The translations under genes were made by a program, and so were the position numbers. The notes beneath the pieces are model-generated. The model saw nothing but the letters and a program-made list of their open reading frames with translations, made no database searches and was not told the DNA's origin. A stretch of DNA of 64,000 nt from assembly GCF_012276985.1 (NCBI RefSeq), contig NZ_JAAXMM010000002.1:310001-374000 (forward strand). Reading direction: 5' to 3'. Of the stretch, positions 50,892 through 61,204 are shown in pieces. This DNA comes from Agrobacterium sp. a22-2. Lineage in GTDB: Bacteria > Pseudomonadota > Alphaproteobacteria > Rhizobiales > Rhizobiaceae. The stretch's first letter is position 1. The number at the start of each line of letters is the position of its first letter.

Positions 50892-53318
50892 ATGAAAAGC
50901 CATGCCAGGGTCGTCGTCATCGGCGGGGGTGTCGTCGGGTGTTCGGTGCTTTATCACCTGACCAAGTTCGGCTGGACCGATGTCGTGCTTGTCGAGCGCT
51001 CGGAGCTGACCTCCGGCTCGACCTGGCATGCGGCCGGCGGCATGCACACGATCAACGGCGACCCGAACGTCGCCAAGCTGCAGAAATACACGGTCGAACT
51101 CTACAAGGAGATCGAGGAGTATTCGGGCCAGGATATCGGCTTGCATATGACCTCCGGCCTGATGCTGGCGGCCACCACCGAGCGCTTCGACTGGATGAAG
51201 TCGCTGCTCGCGAAGGGTAAATATGCCGGCGGCGAGGCGACGCTGATTTCGGCCGAGGAAGCCTATGAGATGATGCCGCTGCTCGATCCCAAGCAGTTCG
51301 TCGGCGCCGTCTTCGATCCGCATGAAGGCCATCTCGACCCCTACGGCACGACGCACGCCTATGCGAAATCCGCCAAGAAGAACGGTGCCGAAATCTATCT
51401 GCACACCAAGGTCGAGGATCTGCTGCAGCTTCCCGACGGCACCTGGCGGGTGATCACCGACAAGGGCGAGATCCGTGCCGAACACGTCGTCAATGCCGCC
51501 GGCCTCTGGGCGCGCGAAGTCGGCCGCATGGTCGGGCTCGAACTGCCGGTTCTCGCCATGGAGCATATGTATCTGATCACCGAGGACATGCCCGAGGTCA
51601 TCGAGTTCAACCAGAGCCGCGGCAAGGAGCTGATGCATTGCGTCGATTTCGACGGCGAGATCTATATCCGCCAGGAACGCAACGGCATGCTGATGGGCAC
51701 CTATGAAAAGGACTGCCGGCCGTGGTCGCCGATCGAGACGCCGTGGACCTTCGGCCACGAACTCCTGGCCGAAGATCTGGAGCGCATCACCAATGAGCTG
51801 GAAATCGGCTTCCGGCATTTCCCGGCCTTCAACAATGCCGGCATCAAGAAGATCATCAACGGCCCCTTCACCTTTTCGCCCGACGGCAATCCCCTGGTCG
51901 GCCCGGTGCGCGGCATGACCAATTTCTGGTCGGCCTGTGCCGTCATGGCCGGCTTCTCTCAAGGCGGCGGCGTCGGTCTGGCGCTGGCCAACTGGATCAT
52001 CGAGGGCGATCCGGGCTTCGATGTCTTTGCCATGGATGTCTGCCGTTACGGCGACTATGCGACGCTTGGCTATACCAATGCCAAGGTGCGCGAAAACTAT
52101 TCGCGCCGCTTCTCGATCCGCTATCCCAACGAGGAACTGCCGGGCGGCCGTCCGCTCCTGACCACGCCGATCTACGACAAGCTCAAGGCGGCTGGCGCCG
52201 TGTTCGGGGCATCCTACGGTCTGGAAACGCCGCTGTGGTTTGCGCCGCAAGGGGTCGAGGACAAGTTCTCCTGGCGTCGCTCCACCGATTTCGAGGCGGT
52301 CGGCGCCGAAGCGAAGGCGGTGCGCGCCGGCGTCGGGCTGATGGAAACCTCGGGCTTTGCCAAATATTCGGTGGGCGGCGAGGGGGCTCGCGACTGGCTG
52401 GACAGGATGCTGGCCTGCAAAATCCCTGAGATGGGCCGCATGGTGCTGGCGCCGATGCTGAAGGACGACGGCAAGCTGATCGGCGATTTCACGCTTGCCA
52501 ATCTCGATGACGAGGAATTCCTGATCATCGGCTCCGGCATCGCCGAGGACTATCACATGCGCTGGTTCGAGAGCCATTTGCCGGAGGATGGTTCGGTTGA
52601 AATCAGCCCGCTCAATCTCGGACTGGTCGGCCTGTCGATCGCAGGGCCGAAGGCGCGCGACGTGCTGCAGAAGCTCACCCATCTCGATCTGTCCGATGCT
52701 GCTTTCCCCTTCATGGACATCCGTGAGATGGATCTTGGTATGGCGCCGGCCATCGTCGGCCGCGTCAGCTATACCGGCGATCTCGGCTATGAACTGTGGA
52801 TGCGGCCGGAATACCAGCGCTATCTCTTCGACGCGCTGATGGAGGCCGGCGCCGAATTCGGCATCACGCTGTTTGGGCTGAGGGCCCTCAATGCGCTCAG
52901 GCTGGAAAAGAGCTTTGGCAGCTGGTCGCGGGAATATCGACCGCTTTATGGGCCTTACGAGGCCGGGCTCGGCCGCTTCGTGTCGCTGAAAAAGCCGGCG
53001 GACTTTATCGGCAAGGCGGCGACAGCCCAGGAAAAGGCGGATGGCGGCACGATGCGGCTCTGCACTTTCGTCGTCGAGGCGAGGGATGCCGACGTGATCG
53101 GCGACGAGCCGATCTCGTTCAATGGCGAGGTCCGCGGCTGGGTGACCTCGGGCGGCTATGCCCATGGCAGCGGCGTTTCGGTGGCGCTCGGCTATGTGCC
53201 GAAAGAGATCGCCGACGAGACGGAGGGCTGGAGCATCGAACTGCTGGGCGAGATGCTTGCCGCAAAGCTGCAGGCGCAGCCCTTGTTCGACGCCAACGGC
53301 TCGCGCATGCGGTCGTGA
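50892..53318 (+). CDS. Dimethylglycine dehydrogenase-like FAD oxidoreductase with GcvT domain
   Basis: An 808-residue protein: a DAO-type FAD domain (VVVIGGGVVGCSVLYHL at 7-23) with the GSTWHAAGGMH segment, whose His matches the covalent-FAD histidine of dimethylglycine and sarcosine dehydrogenases. A FAO_M middle region follows, then a C-terminal GcvT folate domain (about 430-808). It should demethylate N,N-dimethylglycine or sarcosine, passing the methyl carbon to tetrahydrofolate. The ATG at 50892 has a CCGGAG site; the frame is open from 50844. Adjacent soxBDAG would perform the next step, so together they form the lower betaine-choline pathway. Confidence 0.87.
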   Translation: MKSHARVVVIGGGVVGCSVLYHLTKFGWTDVVLVERSELTSGSTWHAAGGMHTINGDPNVAKLQKYTVELYKEIEEYSGQDIGLHMTSGLMLAATTERFDWMKSLLAKGKYAGGEATLISAEEAYEMMPLLDPKQFVGAVFDPHEGHLDPYGTTHAYAKSAKKNGAEIYLHTKVEDLLQLPDGTWRVITDKGEIRAEHVVNAAGLWAREVGRMVGLELPVLAMEHMYLITEDMPEVIEFNQSRGKELMHCVDFDGEIYIRQERNGMLMGTYEKDCRPWSPIETPWTFGHELLAEDLERITNELEIGFRHFPAFNNAGIKKIINGPFTFSPDGNPLVGPVRGMTNFWSACAVMAGFSQGGGVGLALANWIIEGDPGFDVFAMDVCRYGDYATLGYTNAKVRENYSRRFSIRYPNEELPGGRPLLTTPIYDKLKAAGAVFGASYGLETPLWFAPQGVEDKFSWRRSTDFEAVGAEAKAVRAGVGLMETSGFAKYSVGGEGARDWLDRMLACKIPEMGRMVLAPMLKDDGKLIGDFTLANLDDEEFLIIGSGIAEDYHMRWFESHLPEDGSVEISPLNLGLVGLSIAGPKARDVLQKLTHLDLSDAAFPFMDIREMDLGMAPAIVGRVSYTGDLGYELWMRPEYQRYLFDALMEAGAEFGITLFGLRALNALRLEKSFGSWSREYRPLYGPYEAGLGRFVSLKKPADFIGKAATAQEKADGGTMRLCTFVVEARDADVIGDEPISFNGEVRGWVTSGGYAHGSGVSVALGYVPKEIADETEGWSIELLGEMLAAKLQAQPLFDANGSRMRS

Positions 53319-53605
53319 TGGTCAAAGTGCCAATACTTTAGGCTTAAAGTATAACGTTTATCAAGTCACCGGGCCGGCGGAGGCTTCGGCCTGGTGAATT
53401 AATGGGCGGTGTATGCCGTTTTTTTGATGAAACTGATCCTGATTGCGCCAAATTGTGTGCAACTGGTAACAAAATGCGCGCTGCTTAGCTTTTGCGCTTC
53501 ACATTTCGAACGAAAACGCTATCAAATCGCCCTCATGTTAAGAACCCGAACGGGACAACATATAAGAGACGCGGCGTCCAAAGGACCGCGTCCGGGGGAT
53601 AGTAA

Positions 53606-54508
53606 ATGGAGTATTTCGTCCAGCAGCTCATCAACGGGCTGACTCTTGGATCCATCTATGGCTTGGTGGCTATCGGCTATACGATGGTGTACGGTATTAT
53701 CGGCATGATCAATTTCGCTCACGGCGATATTTTCATGCTCGGCGGCTTCTCCGCCCTGATCGTCTATCTCATCCTGACATCCTTCTTCGCCGGCATTCCG
53801 GTAGCGCTCGCGCTGCTGATCATGCTGGTGATTGCCATGCTGATGACAGGTTTGTGGAACTGGGCGATCGAGCGGGTTGCTTATCGACCGTTGCGCGGTT
53901 CGTTCCGCCTGGCGCCGCTCATCACCGCGATCGGCATGTCGATCGTGCTGTCGAACTTCATCCAGGTGACGCAGGGACCACGCAACAAGCCGATCCCGCC
54001 GCTGGTCACCGACGTGTTCCATCTCGGTGCGATCACCGTGTCCCTGAAGCAGCTGATTATTGTGGCCGTGACGGCCGTGCTGCTGACGATCTTCTGGTAC
54101 ATCGTCAACAAGACGCCGCTCGGCCGCGCCCAGCGCGCCACCGAGCAGGACCGCAAGATGGCGGCGCTTCTCGGCGTCGACGTCGATCGGACGATTTCCA
54201 TCACCTTCGTGATGGGCGCGGCACTCGCCGCCGTCGCCGGCACGATGTACCTGATGTATTACGGCGTGGCCTCGTTCAACGACGGCTTCATTCCGGGCGT
54301 CAAGGCCTTTACCGCTGCGGTTCTGGGCGGCATCGGCTCGCTGCCGGGTGCCGTTCTCGGCGGGCTGCTGATCGGCCTGATCGAAAGCCTGTGGTCGGCC
54401 TATTTCTCGATCGCCTACAAGGATGTCGCGACCTTCGGCCTTTTGGCCTTCGTGCTGATCTTCAAGCCGACCGGCATTCTCGGCCGGCCCGAAGTCGAGA
54501 AGGTGTAA
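53606..54508 (+). CDS. livH: Branched-chain amino-acid ABC transporter permease LivH
   Basis: A 300-residue permease with about eight helices. The family pattern [20 protein letters not shown] and [20 protein letters not shown] lies at the N-terminus, and the coupling loop near [20 protein letters not shown]. It pairs with LivM. The ATG has a GGGGGA site, and a 287-base gap before it should contain the operon promoter. The five-gene set livHMGF plus the binding protein is complete here. Confidence 0.94.
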   Translation: MEYFVQQLINGLTLGSIYGLVAIGYTMVYGIIGMINFAHGDIFMLGGFSALIVYLILTSFFAGIPVALALLIMLVIAMLMTGLWNWAIERVAYRPLRGSFRLAPLITAIGMSIVLSNFIQVTQGPRNKPIPPLVTDVFHLGAITVSLKQLIIVAVTAVLLTIFWYIVNKTPLGRAQRATEQDRKMAALLGVDVDRTISITFVMGAALAAVAGTMYLMYYGVASFNDGFIPGVKAFTAAVLGGIGSLPGAVLGGLLIGLIESLWSAYFSIAYKDVATFGLLAFVLIFKPTGILGRPEVEKV

Positions 54509-54512
54509 GCGA

Positions 54513-55901
54513 ATGGCAAATTCCGCAATCGAGACCAACAAGGCCCCGTCCAACCTGTTCGGACGGGCCGTGAAGGAAGGCCTTTTTGCCGCAGCCATCG
54601 CGTTCGGCATGTTCCTGCTGTTCGTCGGCATCAAGACCGACCAGAACATTTCCAACGAACTGATCTGGTACACGCGCTGGGGCCTTCTGGCCGTGTTCGT
54701 GGCAGTCGCGGGCGTCGGGCGCTTCCTGATGGTGGCGGTGTTCGCGCCGTGGTTTGCCGAGCGCAAGCAGAACCGCGCCAAGGCCGCCGATGCCGATATC
54801 GACGCCAAGCCGAGCTTCGTCAAGGTGCATTTCCTGAAGATCGCGCTGATTGCGCTGATCCTCTACCCGCCGGTCATCATGTGGCTGGCCGGTGTTCAGG
54901 GTTCCTTGAAATTCGTCGATAACTTCGGCATCCAGATCCTGATCTACGTCATGCTGGCCTGGGGACTGAACATCGTGGTCGGCCTGGCCGGCCTGCTCGA
55001 CCTCGGCTATGTCGCCTTCTATGCGGTCGGCGCCTATTCCTACGCATTGCTGTCGCAATATGGCCTGTCCTTCTGGGTGCTGCTGCCGATCTCCGGCATT
55101 CTTGCCGCACTCTGGGGCGTCATTCTCGGCTTTCCGGTTCTGCGTCTGCGGGGCGACTATCTGGCGATCGTGACGCTGGCCTTCGGGGAAATCATCCGGC
55201 TGGTGCTGATCAACTGGACGGATGTCACCAAGGGCACGTTCGGCATTTCGGGCATTCCGAAGGCCACGCTGTTCGGCATCAAGTTCGATGCGTCGGCCAC
55301 CGGTTTTGCCAAGCTGTTCGGTCTGCCGATGTCGTCGGCCTATTACAAGTTCTTCCTGTTCTATCTGATCCTGGCGCTGTGCATGCTGACGGCCTATGTC
55401 ACCATCCGCCTGCGCCGCATGCCGATCGGCCGGGCCTGGGAAGCGCTGCGTGAAGACGAAACCGCCTGCCGTTCGCTCGGCATCAACACGGTGACGACCA
55501 AGCTGACGGCCTTTGCCATCGGCGCGATGTTCGGCGGCTTTGCCGGCTCGTTCTTTGCGGCTCGCCAGGGTTTCGTCTCGCCGGAGAGCTTCGTCTTCTT
55601 GGAATCGGCGGTTATTCTTGCCATCGTCGTTCTCGGCGGCATGGGATCGCTGACCGGCATCGCCATCGCGGCGATCGTCATGGTCGGCGGCACCGAACTG
55701 CTGCGCGAAATGGAATTCCTGAAGCATGTGTTCGGGCCCGATTTCACGCCTGAACTCTACCGCATGCTGCTGTTCGGCCTGGCGATGATCATCGTCATGC
55801 TCTTCAAGCCGCGTGGCTTCGTGGGGTCCAGAGAGCCGACGGCCTTCCTCAAGGAGCGCAAGTCCGTCTCAGGCAGCTTTACCAAGGAGGGTCACGGCTG
55901 A
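54513..55901 (+). CDS. livM: Branched-chain amino-acid ABC transporter permease LivM
   Basis: A 462-residue permease with an extended N-terminus: two extra helices and a charged linker ([20 protein letters not shown]) before the LivM core. The core has [20 protein letters not shown] and [20 protein letters not shown], and the C-terminal [20 protein letters not shown] loop. The start is 4 bases after livH, and its stop overlaps livG (TGATG). It forms the membrane channel with LivH. Confidence 0.94.
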   Translation: MANSAIETNKAPSNLFGRAVKEGLFAAAIAFGMFLLFVGIKTDQNISNELIWYTRWGLLAVFVAVAGVGRFLMVAVFAPWFAERKQNRAKAADADIDAKPSFVKVHFLKIALIALILYPPVIMWLAGVQGSLKFVDNFGIQILIYVMLAWGLNIVVGLAGLLDLGYVAFYAVGAYSYALLSQYGLSFWVLLPISGILAALWGVILGFPVLRLRGDYLAIVTLAFGEIIRLVLINWTDVTKGTFGISGIPKATLFGIKFDASATGFAKLFGLPMSSAYYKFFLFYLILALCMLTAYVTIRLRRMPIGRAWEALREDETACRSLGINTVTTKLTAFAIGAMFGGFAGSFFAARQGFVSPESFVFLESAVILAIVVLGGMGSLTGIAIAAIVMVGGTELLREMEFLKHVFGPDFTPELYRMLLFGLAMIIVMLFKPRGFVGSREPTAFLKERKSVSGSFTKEGHG

Positions 55902-56770
55902 TGACCTCCGGAACAGAAACGATGACCACCGATACGATCCTGAAAGTCGAGCACCTGTCGATGAAGTTCGGCGGCCTGATGGCCATCAACGACTTCTCGT
56001 TTGAAGCCAAGCGCGGCGATATTACCGCGCTGATCGGCCCGAACGGCGCCGGCAAAACCACCGTGTTCAACTGCATCACCGGCTTCTACAGGCCGACGAT
56101 GGGCATGATCACCATGACCCAGAAATCCGGCAAGCAGTTCCTGCTCGAACGCCTGCCGGACTTCGAGATTCCCAAGAAGGCGAAGGTTGCCCGCACCTTC
56201 CAGAACATCCGGCTGTTTTCCGGCCTGACGGTTCTGGAAAACCTGCTGGTCGCCCAGCACAACAAGCTGATGCTGGCGTCCGGCTATACGGTTCTCGGCC
56301 TGCTCGGCCTGCCGACCTACAAGAAGGCGGCCAAGCAATCGGTGGAGTTTGCGGCCCATTGGCTGGCCAAGGCCGATCTGCTCGACCGCGCCGATGATCC
56401 GGCCGGCGACCTGCCCTATGGGGCGCAACGCCGCCTGGAAATCGCCCGCGCCATGTGTACGGAGCCGGAACTGCTGTGCCTCGACGAGCCGGCTGCAGGC
56501 CTCAATCCGCGGGAATCGGCGGCCCTCAACACGCTGCTGCACAATATCCGCGACGAGAACGGCACGTCGATCATGCTGATCGAGCACGACATGTCGGTGG
56601 TCATGGAAATCTCCGACCATGTGGTCGTGCTGGAATACGGCAAGAAGATTTCCGACGGCACGCCGGACCATGTGAAGAACGATCCCAAGGTCATCGCGGC
56701 CTATCTGGGCGTGGAAGACGACGAAGTGGAAGAAGTGATTGCGCACGAACTCGACGGAGGGGCGATCTGA
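55901..56770 (+). CDS. livG: Branched-chain amino-acid ABC transporter ATPase LivG
   Basis: A 289-residue ATPase with Walker A GPNGAGKTT near 45-53, the long insertion typical of LivG (PDFEIPKKAKVARTFQNIRL), LPYGAQRRLEIARAM signature, and Walker B ELLCLDEPAAGLNPRE. Start and stop overlap the neighbours. The C-terminus is acidic (GVEDDEVEEVIAHELDGGAI). A second Met at codon 8 (MTTDTILKVE) is an alternative start. Confidence 0.94.
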   Translation: MTSGTETMTTDTILKVEHLSMKFGGLMAINDFSFEAKRGDITALIGPNGAGKTTVFNCITGFYRPTMGMITMTQKSGKQFLLERLPDFEIPKKAKVARTFQNIRLFSGLTVLENLLVAQHNKLMLASGYTVLGLLGLPTYKKAAKQSVEFAAHWLAKADLLDRADDPAGDLPYGAQRRLEIARAMCTEPELLCLDEPAAGLNPRESAALNTLLHNIRDENGTSIMLIEHDMSVVMEISDHVVVLEYGKKISDGTPDHVKNDPKVIAAYLGVEDDEVEEVIAHELDGGAI

Positions 56771-57498
56771 TGACCGATGAAGCCCTTCTGAAAGTCCAGG
56801 GTGTCGAAACCTATTATGGCAATATCCGGGCGCTGGCCGGGGTCGATGTTCATGTCAACAAGGGTGAGATCGTCAGCCTGATCGGCGCCAACGGCGCCGG
56901 CAAGTCGACGCTGATGATGACCATCTGCGGCAGCCCTCAGGCCCGCGTCGGCTCGATCATCTTCGACGGCACGGACATCACCCGCATGCAGACGCACATG
57001 ATCGCCCGTCGCCGCATCGCCCAGTCGCCGGAAGGTCGCCGCATTTTCCCGCGCATGACCGTGCTGGAAAACCTGCAGATGGGGGCCGGCCTCGACAACC
57101 TGAAATATTTCGATGAGGACGTCGAAAAGATCTTCACGCTCTTCCCGCGGCTGAAAGAACGGCGCGCCCAGCGCGGCGGCACGCTGTCGGGCGGCGAGCA
57201 GCAGATGCTGTCGATCGGCCGCGCCCTGATGGCCCGGCCGAAGCTGCTGCTTCTCGACGAGCCGTCGCTCGGGCTTGCGCCACTGATCGTCAAGGGCATT
57301 TTCGAGGCGATCAAGAAGCTCAACAAGGAAGAGGGCCTGACCGTCTTCCTCGTCGAGCAGAACGCCTTTGCGGCCCTCAAGCTGTCTGACCGCGCCTATG
57401 TCATGGTCAACGGCCAGGTGACCATGAGCGGATCGGGCAAGGAACTGCTGGCAGACCCACAGGTTCGCGCCGCCTATCTCGAAGGCGGACGACATTGA
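56770..57498 (+). CDS. livF: Branched-chain amino-acid ABC transporter ATPase LivF
   Basis: A 242-residue ATPase with Walker A GANGAGKST near 39-47, the LivF motif RIAQSPEGRRIFPRMTVLEN, signature LSGGEQQML and Walker B LLLLDEPSLGLAP. The open frame starts inside livG, but the ATG at 56770 shares one base with the livG stop and gives the family length. It acts with LivG as the ATPase pair. Confidence 0.94.
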   Translation: MTDEALLKVQGVETYYGNIRALAGVDVHVNKGEIVSLIGANGAGKSTLMMTICGSPQARVGSIIFDGTDITRMQTHMIARRRIAQSPEGRRIFPRMTVLENLQMGAGLDNLKYFDEDVEKIFTLFPRLKERRAQRGGTLSGGEQQMLSIGRALMARPKLLLLDEPSLGLAPLIVKGIFEAIKKLNKEEGLTVFLVEQNAFAALKLSDRAYVMVNGQVTMSGSGKELLADPQVRAAYLEGGRH

Positions 57499-57519
57499 GC
57501 GGTCAGGGGAGCGATTGAT

Positions 57520-57873
57520 ATGCAGGGTTTGTTTTTCGATACCGATACCGGCGTTCGCTATGTATTGCGTGTTCTCGTCATGCTGGTCGGTTTCTGGACC
57601 GCGTGGCGGGCCGGCCGAGCGGTTGCCGACGGCTGGAAGAACTATCCGGCCGTGGTGATCTATACGCTGCTGCTTGGCGTCGTGATGCGCTTTCTGCACT
57701 ATGCCCTGTTTCAGGGCCCGTTCATCAGCCCCTTCTTTTACGTCATCGATGTGGTGCTGCTGCTGGTGTTTTCGACGGCGGGTTTCCGCACGAAACGCAC
57801 CAATCAAATGGCTGATAACTATTATTGGCTTTACGAAAAGACCTCCGCCTTTTCATGGCGGAAGAAAGATTGA
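57520..57873 (+). CDS. Small membrane protein of the liv operon, unknown
   Basis: A 117-residue protein with three hydrophobic helices (VLRVLVMLVGFWTAWRAGRA, VVIYTLLLGVVMRFLHYALF, FFYVIDVVLLLVFSTAGF) and a short basic tail. It lies 21 bases after livF and upstream of the binding protein. I recall such small proteins in the same place in other Rhizobiales liv operons, but no function is known to me. A role in assembly or regulation of the importer is inferred from position. Confidence 0.8.
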   Translation: MQGLFFDTDTGVRYVLRVLVMLVGFWTAWRAGRAVADGWKNYPAVVIYTLLLGVVMRFLHYALFQGPFISPFFYVIDVVLLLVFSTAGFRTKRTNQMADNYYWLYEKTSAFSWRKKD

Positions 57874-58013
57874 CAGCCGCGCTTTTCTTGTCTCAGATTG
57901 GCAAGTGAAGCAGATGCTATCAACGAGTGGAACAGCTTTTCCGGCGCAGTCACGGTGGGTATTGCGCAGGGGTTTTAAAAACCTAACCCGCCTAAGAAAT
58001 TGGGAGTATCACT

Positions 58014-59129
58014 ATGAAGAAAACTCTTCTTTCCGCCGTTGCGCTGTCGGCCATGGTCGCCTTCAGCGGCAACGCTTGGGCTGACATCCTTGTCGGCGTC
58101 GGCGGTCCGCTGACCGGCCCGAACGCTGCTTTTGGCGCGCAGCTCCAGAAGGGTGCCGAACAAGCAGCCGCGGATATCAACGCTGCTGGTGGCATCAATG
58201 GCGAGCAGATCAAGATCGTTCTCGGCGACGACGTTTCCGACCCGAAGCAGGGCATCTCGGTTGCCAACAAGTTCGTGGCTGACGGCGTGAAGTTCGTCAT
58301 CGGTCACTTCAACTCCGGCGTTTCGATCCCGGCGTCTGAAGTCTATGCTGAAAACGGCATCCTCGAAATCACCCCGGCTGCGACCAACCCGGTTTTCACC
58401 GAGCGCGGCATGTGGAACACCTTCCGTACCTGCGGCCGTGACGACCAGCAGGGTGCCGTTGCCGGTGCCTATCTCGCTGAAAAGTTCAAGGACGCCAAGA
58501 TCGCTGTCGTTCACGACAAGACGCCTTACGGCCAGGGCCTTGCCGATGAAACCAAGAAGGCGATGAACGCACTCGGCCTGACGGAAGTCATGTACGAAGG
58601 CGTCACCACCGGCGACAAGGACTTCTCCGCCCTCATCGCCAAGATGAAGGAAGCCGGCGTCACGATCATCTACTGGGGCGGTCTTCACACCGAAGCCGGC
58701 CTGATCATCCGTCAGGCTGCCGACCAGGGCCTCAAGGCCACTCTCGTCTCGGGCGATGGTATCGTTTCGAACGAACTGGCTTCGATTGCCGGCGACGCTG
58801 TCGAAGGCACGCTCAACACCTTCGGCCCTGACCCGACACTGAACCCGGCCAACAAGGAACTCGTCGAAAAGTTCAAGGCTGCCGGCTTCAACCCGGAAGC
58901 CTACACGCTCTATTCCTACGCTGCCATGCAGACGATCGCTGCCGCTGCCAAGGCCGCCGGTTCGGTTGAGCCGGAAGCCGTTGCGACCGCGATGAAGGAA
59001 AAGGGCCCGTTCCCGACCGCTCTCGGCGACATGTCGTTTGACGAAAAGGGCGACCCGAAGATCCCGGGCTACATCATGTACGAGTGGAAAAAGGGCGCCG
59101 ACGGCAAGTTCACCTACGTTCCGCAATAA
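58014..59129 (+). CDS. Branched-chain amino-acid-type ABC substrate-binding protein (LivK-like)
   Basis: A 371-residue periplasmic binding protein with signal peptide [19 protein letters not shown] (cleavage after NAWA). The mature protein has the type I fold of LivK/LivJ ([60 protein letters not shown]). The codon use is markedly biased, fitting high expression. It is last in the cluster, 140 bases after the small membrane protein, and ends in a strong terminator. Liv systems also carry other ligands; next to sox genes, import of a methylated glycine or betaine cannot be excluded. Confidence 0.93.
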   Translation: MKKTLLSAVALSAMVAFSGNAWADILVGVGGPLTGPNAAFGAQLQKGAEQAAADINAAGGINGEQIKIVLGDDVSDPKQGISVANKFVADGVKFVIGHFNSGVSIPASEVYAENGILEITPAATNPVFTERGMWNTFRTCGRDDQQGAVAGAYLAEKFKDAKIAVVHDKTPYGQGLADETKKAMNALGLTEVMYEGVTTGDKDFSALIAKMKEAGVTIIYWGGLHTEAGLIIRQAADQGLKATLVSGDGIVSNELASIAGDAVEGTLNTFGPDPTLNPANKELVEKFKAAGFNPEAYTLYSYAAMQTIAAAAKAAGSVEPEAVATAMKEKGPFPTALGDMSFDEKGDPKIPGYIMYEWKKGADGKFTYVPQ

Positions 59130-59157
59130 GCCTTTCGCTTTTGCCTGAAAATACTGG

Positions 59158-59189
59158 AAAGCCCGGCATCGTGCCGGGCTTTCTGTTTT
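59158..59189 (+). terminator. Rho-independent terminator after the liv binding-protein gene
   Basis: A perfect 11 bp stem (AAAGCCCGGCA / TGCCGGGCTTT) with a TCG loop and a downstream TTTT run, 29 bases past the stop. Confidence 0.8.
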
Positions 59190-59297
59190 CGACCGCCTCT
59201 GCCGATGTCAAAGAATTTCCTGAAACAATAACGTTGCGCGCATCGGCGTTTCGGTAATACTTGAGGCTTGGGAAACGAGTTGGGAGGCTCCAGAACC

Positions 59298-60944
59298 ATG
59301 CACGCAATGACGGCCGCCGGCAGCGACAGCATCTATGATCGCGACCTCGACAAGAGCCCCGCCAATTTCTCGCAGATGTCGCCCCTGAGCTTTATCGAGC
59401 GCACCGCGGCGATCTATCCGGCGCGCACCGCCGTCGTCTATGGCACCCTTCGGCGAAACTGGGCGCAGACCTATGATCGGGTGCGCAAGCTTGCCAGCGC
59501 GCTCGCCGGTCGCGGCATCGGCAAGGGCGACACCGTTGCAGTGATTGCCGCCAATATCCCTGAAATGTTCGAGTGCCATTTCGGCGTGCCGATGTGCGGC
59601 GCGGTGCTGAACGCCATCAACACCCGGCTCGATGCCGAGGCGATCGGCTTCATCCTCAATCACGCCGAGGCGAAGCTTCTGATCGTCGATCCCGAATTTG
59701 CCGATCTGGCCGAGCGCGCCGTGGCGATCACCGGCCGAGCTATCGAGATCATCGATATTCTCGATCCGAGCTTTGCCGGTGGACGCCGGGTCGGCGCCAA
59801 GACCTATGATGCCTTGCTGGCGGAAGGCATTGCCGACTTCCGCTGGGAGCGTCCGGCCGACGAATGGGATGCGATCAGCCTCAACTACACCTCCGGCACG
59901 ACCGGCGATCCGAAAGGCGTCGTCTATCACCATCGCGGCGCCTATCTGAATGCCATCGGCAATATCCTGACCTGGAGCATGGCCAACCATCCGGTCTATC
60001 TCTGGACCCTGCCGATGTTCCATTGCAACGGCTGGTGTTTTCCCTGGACCATCGCGGCTGCCGCCGGCACATCGGTCTGCCTGCGCGCCGTGCGGGTGGA
60101 TATCGTCTATGGGCTTATCCAGCGCGAGAAGGTGACGCATTTCTGCGGCGCGCCGATCGTTCTCAACCTGCTGGCCCATGCCCCGGCGGAGCTGAAGGCC
60201 GGCATCGATCATTCGGTCAAGGTGATGACGGCCGGTGCGGCGCCGCCGGCGGCGGTCATCGAGGCCATGGAGGCGCTCGGCTTCGAGATCACCCATGCCT
60301 ATGGCCTCACCGAGACCTATGGCCCGGCCGTCGTCTGCGCCTGGCATGACGAATGGGATGCACTGGAGATTTCGGAAAAGGCCCGGCTGAAGGCCCGGCA
60401 GGGCGTGCGCTATTCGGTGCTCGACGGGCTGATGGTCGCCGATCCCGAGACGCTCGAGCCGGTGCCGCACGATGGCGAGACGATGGGCGAGATCTTCTTT
60501 CGCGGCAACAATGTCATGCGCGGCTATCTCAAGAACCCGTCCTCGACCCACAAGGCCTTTGCCGGCGGCTGGTTTCATTCCGGCGATCTGGCCGTGACCC
60601 ATGCCGACGGCTATATCGAGATCAAGGACCGCTCCAAGGACATCATCATCTCAGGCGGCGAGAACATTTCGTCGATCGAGGTGGAAAGCGTGCTCTACCG
60701 CCACCCGGCGGTGATGGAGGCGGCCATCGTCGCCCGGCCCGACGAAAAATGGGGCGAAACCCCGTGCGCCTTTGTCGGCTTGAAAGACGGCTCGTCGGTT
60801 ACGGAGAAGGACCTGATCGACTTCTGCCGCGCCAACATGGCCCATTACAAGGCCCCGAAGACCGTGGTGTTTGGACCTTTGCCAAAAACCTCGACCGGCA
60901 AGATCCAGAAATACCTGTTGCGGGAAAAGGCGAGGGCGCTTTAG
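59298..60944 (+). CDS. AMP-binding acyl-CoA synthetase
   Basis: A 548-residue ANL-superfamily enzyme. The AMP-binding P-loop reads YTSGTTGDPKGVVYHHRG (near 200), followed by ITHAYGLTETYGP, GWFHSGDLAVTHADGYIEIK and the C-terminal lysine region PKTSTGKIQKYLLREKARAL. This is a complete fatty-acid or related carboxylate CoA ligase; chain length is not predictable by eye. The ATG at 59298 has a GGGAGG site; the frame begins at 59268. It is monocistronic, followed by a palindromic repeat. Confidence 0.92.
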   Translation: MHAMTAAGSDSIYDRDLDKSPANFSQMSPLSFIERTAAIYPARTAVVYGTLRRNWAQTYDRVRKLASALAGRGIGKGDTVAVIAANIPEMFECHFGVPMCGAVLNAINTRLDAEAIGFILNHAEAKLLIVDPEFADLAERAVAITGRAIEIIDILDPSFAGGRRVGAKTYDALLAEGIADFRWERPADEWDAISLNYTSGTTGDPKGVVYHHRGAYLNAIGNILTWSMANHPVYLWTLPMFHCNGWCFPWTIAAAAGTSVCLRAVRVDIVYGLIQREKVTHFCGAPIVLNLLAHAPAELKAGIDHSVKVMTAGAAPPAAVIEAMEALGFEITHAYGLTETYGPAVVCAWHDEWDALEISEKARLKARQGVRYSVLDGLMVADPETLEPVPHDGETMGEIFFRGNNVMRGYLKNPSSTHKAFAGGWFHSGDLAVTHADGYIEIKDRSKDIIISGGENISSIEVESVLYRHPAVMEAAIVARPDEKWGETPCAFVGLKDGSSVTEKDLIDFCRANMAHYKAPKTVVFGPLPKTSTGKIQKYLLREKARAL

Positions 60945-60987
60945 GGGATGGCGCATTTGGTCTTAATGCAGACCCTTGCGTGAGACG

Positions 60988-61167
60988 GTTACCCCCCTCT
61001 GGCCTGCCGGCCATCTCCCCCACACGGGGGGAGATCGGCTGGAGCCGCCGGTGCCGTCAAACCATGGCCATGACCAGGAATCACTCCCTTGCTGATGAGC
61101 CGAGCGTTTCCGCGATTCGATCTCCCCCCGTGTGGGGGAGATGCCCGGCAGGGCAGAGGGGGGTAAC
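60988..61167. repeat. Palindromic intergenic mosaic repeat, copy 2 (RIME-like)
   Basis: Two 50-base arms (60988-61037 and 61118-61167) are inverted copies of each other, differing at 2 positions. Each arm holds its own CTCCCCC...GGGGGAG hairpin and a GGCCTGCCGGCC-type block. The 80-base spacer has GATGAGCCGAGCGTTTCC, as in copy 1 at 4113-4246. It lies between the convergent acyl-CoA synthetase and response regulator genes, where it may act as a bidirectional terminator. Confidence 0.85.
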
Positions 61168-61204
61168 CCCACCCACCGTCATATCTCAAAAGACGTGAGA
61201 AAAA

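Noticed and set aside
50742-53165. 807-residue minus-strand frame opposite the dimethylglycine-dehydrogenase-like gene
   Set aside because: It mirrors a gene with clear FAD and GcvT domains, has skewed His/Asp/Arg content and no recognisable motif.
54462-55727. 421-residue minus-strand frame opposite livM
   Set aside because: Extreme His/Gln/Arg content complementary to membrane-helix codons; livM is unambiguous.
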